From: Ascochyta rabiei
Lineage: Eukaryota; Ascomycota; Dothideomycetes; Pleosporales; Didymellaceae
Assembly: GCF_004011695.2 (NCBI RefSeq)
Contig: NC_082407.1
Coordinates: 1,674,001 to 1,738,000, forward strand
DNA: 64,000 nt
Direction: 5' to 3'
Part shown: piece after piece, positions 57,837 to 64,000 of the stretch
Layout: the number at the start of each line of letters is the position of its first letter
Position numbering within the stretch: the stretch's first letter is position 1
Position numbers and translations under genes: made by a program
Notes under the pieces: model-generated
The model's input: only the letters and a program-made list of their open reading frames with translations
Databases searched by the model: none
Told to the model about the DNA's origin: nothing

Positions 57837-58261
57837 CTAATCGTTACCTGACTGGCCCGGAGGTTTGCCCCAAAACAGCCTAGAACAGACGATGTTCACC
57901 AGAAAATGCGGTAGCCAATGAGTCACCCTCGCCGCTTCCCAGAGTAGCCTAAACAGGGTCCTTATAATCCCGGAATGCGGAACGGGCCTCATTGTGTCAC
58001 GAAGCCGCTGCACGTCATCCCCGTCTCGGTTGAAGAAGCCATACCAATTACATAACAGGTGTTTATCTTGGCCGGCAAGGAGCACTTCTTCGAGCTGTAC
58101 GGCAATAAACAAGAGGCCCATCTAGCATAAGGATTGTCGTTGAGATTGATAAGGTCTTGCCAACTACAGGACGACTCGTCATCTCGGCTGACATGTAATC
58201 CGCTCAGAGTATGTACTTGTCGTGAGGTCACAGAGTGCAATGGCTTTTTCAAGATACCCAC
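57837..58261 (-). pseudogene. Possible fragment of an unknown coding sequence
   Basis: Two overlapping minus-strand frames (57989-58261 and 57837-58121) have protein-like composition, for example WYGFFNRDGDDVQRLRDTM, and could be one coding sequence broken by a frameshift or intron. One segment recurs as the 45-bp repeat. I recognise no family, and it could also be chance. Confidence 0.3.
57869..57913 (-). repeat. 45-bp repeat, copy B (inverted)
   Basis: Inverted partner of copy A, 1.0 kb away. It lies inside a 95-codon minus-strand open frame (57837-58121) that may be a fragment of an unknown gene. Confidence 0.85.
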
Positions 58262-58788
58262 TCACTAAACAATCATTGCAACAAACTATCGACGCCAAAT
58301 CGTTTCACAGGTCAGACGACAGCTCTTGCGCTGCAGAAAAAGCCCGCAACACTGTCTCAGCGGCCGCCGCTCAAATCGTACTGCTGGAGGCCCCTAGTGT
58401 GAGTGGAAGTACTCTACAGCTTTTCCTAGATGGCCGAAGTATCGTGACATGTGATTAGGCCGCGGACAATCGGCAGGTTGGCGTTGACCACCTCCTTATA
58501 CTATAGTTTCCGACGAAAGTAGAGTCCTATGGCCAGTGCAATGTGGAGGAAAAGCACAGGCTTAGCAAGTCCAACTTCCGAGGGTTTCTTGGCTTTACAC
58601 CAATTAACGGACATCTCCTGTCTTTGTCATTTGCAACAGCATCTGTGCGCGCTCGTTATAAACAATAAGTGTTTCTGTACAAGACCCACCGCACTGGCCA
58701 CAGCACTCTACTTTCGCCGGAGACTATTGTATACGATAGTATACGATATTATACGAGCAAATATTTTCTTTTTAAATGAAGCAGTAAA

Positions 58789-58821
58789 GCCGAGCTGCTG
58801 CCAAGAGTAGCAGCTCGGCTG
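58789..58821. repeat. Perfect 12-bp inverted repeat (hairpin, 9-nt loop)
   Basis: The arms AGCCGAGCTGCT (58789-58800) and AGCAGCTCGGCT (58810-58821) are exact reverse complements. The stem is GC-rich and sits in otherwise AT-rich DNA. Confidence 0.85.
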
Positions 58822-59207
58822 TGCAGTGCCAAACAGAGTGCCAAGCGGATTGCCGCCTTTGAAGAAGATCTAATGAACAGCCCTAGATAGTATGACTGCA
58901 TACCATTTGAGACGTGGGGACCAGTGCTTGCACGTACCAGACACGTACCAGCATATCGCTACAATGGTTGGCAAAGCTTAACTTCGCGATAGGACGGAAA
59001 CTAAACAACATGCTCCACAAACCCAATATGGAAACCCGTGTTTGGCAGCTGCCGAACATCTTTCACTTCACCACAACAGCGACTATACAGAATAATAGCT
59101 AGTCTCTGCGACGCAAGGCCACGAGCACGATCGATGCTTGCAAGGGTATCATCTCCCACTGCAGTATTTTTTCCGCCTACCACGTTCAGGTTCACTCCAG
59201 TTCTATG

Positions 59208-59214
59208 TATTTAA
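59208..59214 (+). promoter_or_regulatory. TATA-like box of the pectin lyase gene
   Basis: TATTTAA occurs about 50 nt upstream of the start codon. Confidence 0.45.
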
Positions 59215-59260
59215 GCTGCTGCCGCTTCAGCGTGTTTTGGTATCAAAGAACATCATCAGA

Positions 59261-60704
59261 ATGAAGCTCTCTACTCTCGCCCTCGGTACCGTCATTTCCA
59301 CTGCCAGCGCCGCTGTTATCGGACAGCTTGAAGAGCGCGCTACATATGCCGTTGTTGGCAAGCCAGAAGGTTTCGCCTCAGGAGCCACTGGAGGTGGACG
59401 TGCAGCCTGCGCGATCCCATCTAGCGTTGCGCAGCTGAAGACATGGCTCACCGACAGCACTGCTCGTTGCATCGTGCTGGACAAGGAGTGAGTCACCTTA
59501 TCTTAAGCAGCGGGTTGTCGTAAGAAAATACTGATTGTCGATCTTCAGATACAACTTCAAGGGCACTGAAGGCACCACCACCGAAACGGGCTGCCGACCA
59601 GCATCCAACAAGTGCCCCGGTAATGGCGGTCAAGACGCTATCAACAAGGCTTCGTGGTGTACAAACGGTAACGCAGGTGCTGGCTCTAAGTCTATCAGCG
59701 TTACCTACGATACCGCAGGTGTTGCAGGTATCAACGTCGGCTCCAACAAGAGCTTGATCGGCGTTGGCAACAAGGGCGTCATTCGTGGAAAGGGTCTGCG
59801 TATGGCGAACGGAGCGTCTAACGTGATCATCCAGAACATTCATATTACAGAGGTGAGCACACATGATCGAGTCTAACCGAAGATCTCGAAGATAGGCCGT
59901 ATGCAGCGGTCGATTCTGATCTTCGTGGTCGATCAAGAGCCTGTCTATTCCATGGGTTCTAAGCTAACAACATGATTCCAGCTCAACCCTCAGTACATCT
60001 GGGGAGGAGATGCTCTCACTGTGGATGGTTCTGATCTCATCTGGATTGGTATGTTAATCGCCCATTCCATAGCCTGGAGTTATTCAGACAACTAGAAGCA
60101 TGAAGGAACCAAACTGACACTCACCTGAACAGATCACGTCAAGGTATCCCTCGTGGGCCGCCAGATGTTCGTCGCTGGCAATGGAGCGTCCAACCGCGTA
60201 TCCCTCACCAACAACGAATTCGACGGCTCAACCAGTTGGTCCGCCACCTGCGACGGCCACCACTACTGGGCCCTCTACCTGACCGGCTCCCAAGACCTCA
60301 TCACCATGAAGGGCAACTACATCCACCACACCTCTGGCCGCAGCCCCAAGATTGGTGGAAACTCGCTAGTCCACGCTGTCAACAACTACTGGTACGCCAA
60401 CTCTGGCCACGCTTTCGACATTGCTGCCGGCGGTCAGGTTGTCGCCGAGGGAAACGTCTTCCAGAACGTCGTGACGCCGCTTCTTAGCAACACTGGAAAG
60501 CTGTTTGGTTCCCCGTCTACTAGCGCGAACACTGCTTGCACCAACAGCCTGGGCCATGCTTGCCAGTTGAATGCATTCGGCAGCTCGGGCACGCTTGGAG
60601 GAACGGATACTTCCTTCTTCTCCAACTTCAGTGGCAAGTCTATTGCTTCTGCTGGCGCTGCCAGCGCGTCTGTTGCTAACACTGCGGGTGTCGGTAAAAT
60701 TTGA
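59261..60704 (+). CDS. Secreted pectin lyase (polysaccharide lyase family 1)
   Basis: Exons 59261-59487, 59549-59852, 59982-60048 and 60133-60704 give 389 aa. A signal peptide ([19 protein letters not shown]) precedes the mature start near [20 protein letters not shown]. The parallel beta-helix blocks typical of pectin lyases are all present: [58 protein letters not shown] and [22 protein letters not shown]. The Trp-rich cleft and [12 protein letters not shown] segment fit lyases acting on highly methylated pectin without calcium, rather than pectate lyases. The enzyme would cleave plant cell-wall pectin by beta-elimination outside the cell. It is the only clear host- or plant-interaction gene in the window and borders the transposon-rich island. 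Confidence 0.95.
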
Positions 60705-61146
60705 GCGTTGCGCTGTCTGGTGGAATGTTTGGTGTTCGAACCCATCTCTACGTGGAGACGATGGGGTTCGTATTTCATTCTTTTAGTTTGTGAATATTTT
60801 CTAATAGACTGCATCCTTTCTCTTTCAAGCTGGGACTCTTGTCCGATTAGGATGGTGTGGCGACATTGTGTCTTATATTTGCATCTAGTATGCTGCATTG
60901 AGCAGTCCAAGTTAGCAATTAGCAGAAAGTGCTAACTACAAGCTCAGAATACAGAAAATCAGTGGAGTAAGCCGTTGTGCGTTAGATGAATCCCTGGAGT
61001 CTCACAGAGTCTGAAGATATTACCTTTATTTCTACAGACGCTGCACAATATGTTCACAAATTGCAACAGGCCTCTGCACGGCAATTTGGAAGTCTTGAGA
61101 CCAGCTACCAAGTCTAAACTTCTTCACTCCCCAAAAGCCGCCATCA
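60705..61146. other. Intergenic
   Basis: This is the 3' region of the pectin lyase gene next to the tail of the HET pseudogene. I see no gene. Confidence 0.4.
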
Positions 61147-62950
61147 TCACACAACCTCAACCTGTTGCAAATGTTCAGGCCTTGCTTGTCCCCAGACTTC
61201 GTTAGCCATAGCCCCAGGCACGATAGCATCTCTCACGAGCCGATGCTGACCATTACCCACCCGGCGCAGAATCACAGGCAGGCACGTTGCACCTGGGCAT
61301 GAGAAAAACTCCGTCGCGTAGACGAGCGCCTGATGCAGCCCAGCCGATGCGGTACCTTGGGCCCTTTTCCAAGCACGTAAGGCGCATGTTTGATTTGGCC
61401 GTTTGTATGAAACGGTTCCATACTACACCGAACAACACACGAGCAGAAACCATGTAGTTCCGTTCCCATGCCTTGTAACCATAAGTAAAAACGGGATGCC
61501 ACTGTCGTTTGGCGTGATGTTGCAGAGAGCGAGTCCCTGTGTAGAGTTTCCTGTTACCATAAATCCATTTGACAATGTCGCTCTCTAGATATTCCACGTC
61601 TATGGAACCATGATTTGGATGGAAGGCCTGGAGGAAGCTATAGCCGTGGGTTGGTTCTGTATTGACTGAGTAACCCGACGCTTTGGTATACACCGCGCTG
61701 CACAGCTCCTCTCTTATATGGAAAGTACAAGCGTCTCTCGTCCAGCTTGGGTCGTGTGTAGGGAACCCGCTCTGTGGTGGATCGGCCCACGCTTGTCCTA
61801 AGCTACGCACTGTTCCAGTTTGGAGTGCAGATGTCACTAGCGTGTTTCCTTTATTTGAGATCTTTGAGAGTAATAGATCAGTTGCTTCTCGGCTTGGTAC
61901 AGCATCCCATCTTACAGGCGCGTCTTCATCATCACCGGCAATCAAGTCGATCGCGCTTGTCAGGATGAGAACGATCAAATCCATAAAATTCCGGACACCA
62001 CGGTGATAAGCCTGTGGTTGGATGGCAGTGTGGTGCTAGTAGAATGATATTGAGAGATTTTTCCGGATATAGACCCTCGTCATGGCAAGCGTAACTTTTG
62101 TCAAATCGGTTGCATAGTGTGGATCGAGGAGAGACTTGAGAGCGTCGAGAGGAAGCCCCAACAATCCGAATACTCGATCGTGTCTCTGCGCACATTAGTT
62201 TTTCTTTTGTTTTCTCCAGTATTTATTCCAATTGAAAAAGTCGGTTCATCAGGTAGGAACTTCGGATGTTGCAGACGGCTTTGACTTGGACCCACCGTTC
62301 TTTCCTGTGATGTGATTCAAACAGTCCCAGGAGGATACGCAACCTTGCAGCTGGCACGAGGCTGCTGCCAATGAGAAATGGAGGGTTGTTACCGATTGCG
62401 TACTCTTGGACAATCCATATTCGGCTCCAGTAATGATCGTTACAGAAGGCCTCGAGAGCAGACTGAACGGACTCATTGTCCATCATGTCGACCACAAAAG
62501 AATCCTGGTACTGTGTAGATTGTGAGAGAGTCACAAGCTTCGAAAATTCGAGCACCTGAACAACTTGCGCTGTGGCTCCTGTCTCAATCGCAACAATGCC
62601 TGCTCCAGCGCCGGCAAGACCTTTCTCATTCGAAGCACTTGAGCGCTTCACTCAGTGGCATCGATCTGGTTTGTATAGATAGCACCGACCTATTGCAAAC
62701 CGTAAGTGAGAATAGACCGATGTTGCTATTGGAGTGATCTTACCCAGACGTATGCACAGTCGAGATCACAGAGATCCCGAAGGATTCTGTAGACATTGGG
62801 CCTAGTCTTGAATAGCTTGCCGTCGATAGTGATCGATTCTGATGTGTCCATCACTCCCCAAGTATGGGAAAGAGCAGGTGATTTGCATTCTTGAGCTGCA
62901 GACAGCGACAAACCAACAATATCACGCTGAGCTTCTGCCTCATTGTAAGT
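61147..62950 (-). pseudogene. Broken HET-domain (heterokaryon incompatibility) gene
   Basis: HET family blocks occur in order on the minus strand but in different frames: ALSHTWG with a following DCAYVW (62911-62744), a 54-bp intron, then a degraded IDAICIDQ-like block ending in an in-frame TGA at 62650-62648. SRIWIVQE lies near 62403-62429, DRVFGLLGL near 62152-62180, and a C-terminal block containing VPVILR near 61250-61285. The TGA sits where the family has Arg (CGA), a C-to-T change. A frameshift follows at about 62595-62630. Another is a 4-bp GCCT duplication at about 61277-61284. No start codon is seen upstream. HET proteins trigger cell death on fusion of unlike hyphae. This copy cannot make a full product. 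Confidence 0.82.
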
Positions 62951-63183
62951 GTTCGAAGCTTGCTAAGGTTGGACGTTAAAATGCAGAATATATATGGGCA
63001 AAGTTTTCGCGAAGGTGTAACAAGTCCTCATATGATAGGCTCCGAGAAAGACAGCGGATATCATTAAGAAGCTCTGCACAACATCGGTTTTATGTACAGT
63101 TCATGCCAATAGAGTAGTTGCATGCTTCGTGTAGCACTTGGGTATCATTTCTCGTCACGTTCCCTGCAAGTCTCGCAGCCCCC

Positions 63184-64000
63184 TCACCTCCTCCTCGCGG
63201 CCATACTTTCAACGTTGTTCGCATGTGCAAGCAGATACTTGCAGCATGTCAGCGTATACTTGCATGCCTTTGTCCAGCTCTCCTCCTTGTTCAGCGCCAA
63301 CTTGATGCTTTGGTCGTGAATGCGATCTTTGCGTATCTCATACGGCATCTTGACGCCTGGTCCACCCATGCCCACTCTCAGACTGCTCCCTGCATCAACG
63401 CCTTGGTTTTCCACGAACTCGCCCAGTTGCCTCAAACATTCCAGGAACGCAACCATGGCAGTGTCGAACTTCCGATGCAAGAAACCGAAGTTTATAGGGA
63501 AATCGCCGGACGAGTACAGCTCCAGACGTTGCTTTTGAACGTTGGGAGAGCTAGCTGTTGAGGCGCGAGTGTCAGCGACGGAAGCACCATTCTTGACTTC
63601 GTGTTTTAATATCGTAGATGTGGAGCCCATGGGGCAGAGTTCGTAGTTCTGGAACTTGTAGCCTAGGCGTTCAGCAAGTGTGGCGAGGAGAAGGCAGGTT
63701 TGGCCCCAGGCAGCGTTGATTTCTGGCCAGTCAACATACGGAGAAGGAAGGCGACCGAGTCGTAGTCCGTTGATTGTGGCAAAGTGGTTGTCGTGGGTTA
63801 TGTTGAATGTGTCGTTGTAGACACTTCTACGTTGGAGTTGGTGAAGTATCTGCGTGTCGTGGGCGTATCGCGCTGTGAGGGCATCGCGCTCGTTCTGGAA
63901 CTCGGTCAAGGTAGAGTTGAAGGCGTTCCTGTCTTTCCAGAAGTCTTCCTCTTCCTGGTCCAGCTGGCGAGCTTCCACTTCAAGAGCAGCCAGCTGAGCG
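63184..64000 (-). CDS. ATG6: ATG6/Beclin-1 (VPS30), C-terminal part, cut by the window edge
   Basis: The minus-strand frame enters from beyond 64000 and ends at 63184, giving about 272 residues. It begins in a Glu/Gln-rich coiled coil. The evolutionarily conserved domain follows: YNDTFNITHDNHFATINGLR, PSPYVDWPEINAAWGQTCLLL and FQNYELCPMGSTS are diagnostic. The C-terminus CKYTLTCCKYLLAH matches the membrane-binding end of the domain. Atg6/Vps30 is the scaffold subunit of the Vps34 PI3-kinase complexes in autophagy and vacuolar sorting. The last five residues are basic (AARRR), and the stop overlaps a GTGAGG that could be a donor, so a short further exon is possible. The start codon lies outside the window. 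Confidence 0.93.
   Translation of the reverse strand, partial: AQLAALEVEARQLDQEEEDFWKDRNAFNSTLTEFQNERDALTARYAHDTQILHQLQRRSVYNDTFNITHDNHFATINGLRLGRLPSPYVDWPEINAAWGQTCLLLATLAERLGYKFQNYELCPMGSTSTILKHEVKNGASVADTRASTASSPNVQKQRLELYSSGDFPINFGFLHRKFDTAMVAFLECLRQLGEFVENQGVDAGSSLRVGMGGPGVKMPYEIRKDRIHDQSIKLALNKEESWTKACKYTLTCCKYLLAHANNVESMAARRR

Larger units (their letters stand above)
57916..59260. other. Gene-poor region, right part
   Basis: Apart from the possible fragment ending at 58261, I see no gene. Direct repeats of TATACGATA lie at about 58729-58755 and a perfect hairpin at 58789-58821. A TATTTAA box at 59208-59214 lies 47-53 bp upstream of the pectin lyase ATG. Confidence 0.5.

Noticed and set aside
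60733..60760. GTTCGAACCC considered as a tRNA T-arm
   Set aside because: No matching acceptor stem, D-arm or anticodon arm could be placed around it; it lies in the pectin lyase 3' region.

Overview
This window looks like nuclear DNA of a filamentous ascomycete. The genes carry short introns of about 45-60 bp with CTAAC/CTGAC branch points. The gene set fits the Pezizomycotina: class IV chitin synthase, CYP53, ErdS, questin-oxidase-like, HET and pectin lyase. The flavodoxin-like protein resembles the Alternaria/Cladosporium minor allergen family, which points to Dothideomycetes, probably Pleosporales. That placement is inference. I rebuilt exon joins by hand from splice sites, reading frame and family conservation. 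Features labelled CDS span start codon to stop codon, with introns given in the text.

Layout. 1-2641: no gene I can support. 2642-11569: EAF6 (-) and TFIIS (+) share a divergent promoter, followed by a copper P-type ATPase (-) and an SLC6-type symporter (-). 12677-15315: a GRF zinc-finger protein (-) whose start lies two exons upstream of the obvious ORF, divergent from a GT34 glycosyltransferase (+). 16992-24445: MscS-type channel with EF-hand, alpha-tubulin, and a questin-oxidase-like enzyme, all (+). 25463-31286: ErdS (aspartyl-tRNA synthetase fused to a DUF2156 transferase, which aspartylates ergosterol) and a CYP53 benzoate hydroxylase, both (+). 31507-36892: a cysteine-rich F-box-like protein (-), OST2/DAD1 (-), a TMEM14 protein (+) and an ARO8-type aminotransferase (-). 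37853-45905: a Skt5/Chs4-like Sel1-repeat protein with a CaaX end (-), head to head with a class IV chitin synthase (+). 47573-54121: WD40-like protein (+), WrbA-type quinone reductase (-), F-box protein (-). 54122-59260: gene-poor, with an AT-rich, RIP-like island, a 434-bp MITE with TA target duplication, and repeated fragments. 59261-60704: secreted pectin lyase (+). 61147-62950: a broken HET-domain gene (-). 63184-64000: the 3' part of ATG6/Beclin-1 (-), running off the right edge.

How the genes relate. Most are unlinked housekeeping genes. Two functional links stand out. The chitin synthase and its probable prenylated activator are neighbours on one 2.2-kb divergent promoter. ErdS is a two-domain enzyme that diverts Asp-tRNA into membrane sterol modification. 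The most unusual molecular detail is the last alpha-tubulin intron, whose 5' splice site reads TTAAGT instead of GTAAGT.
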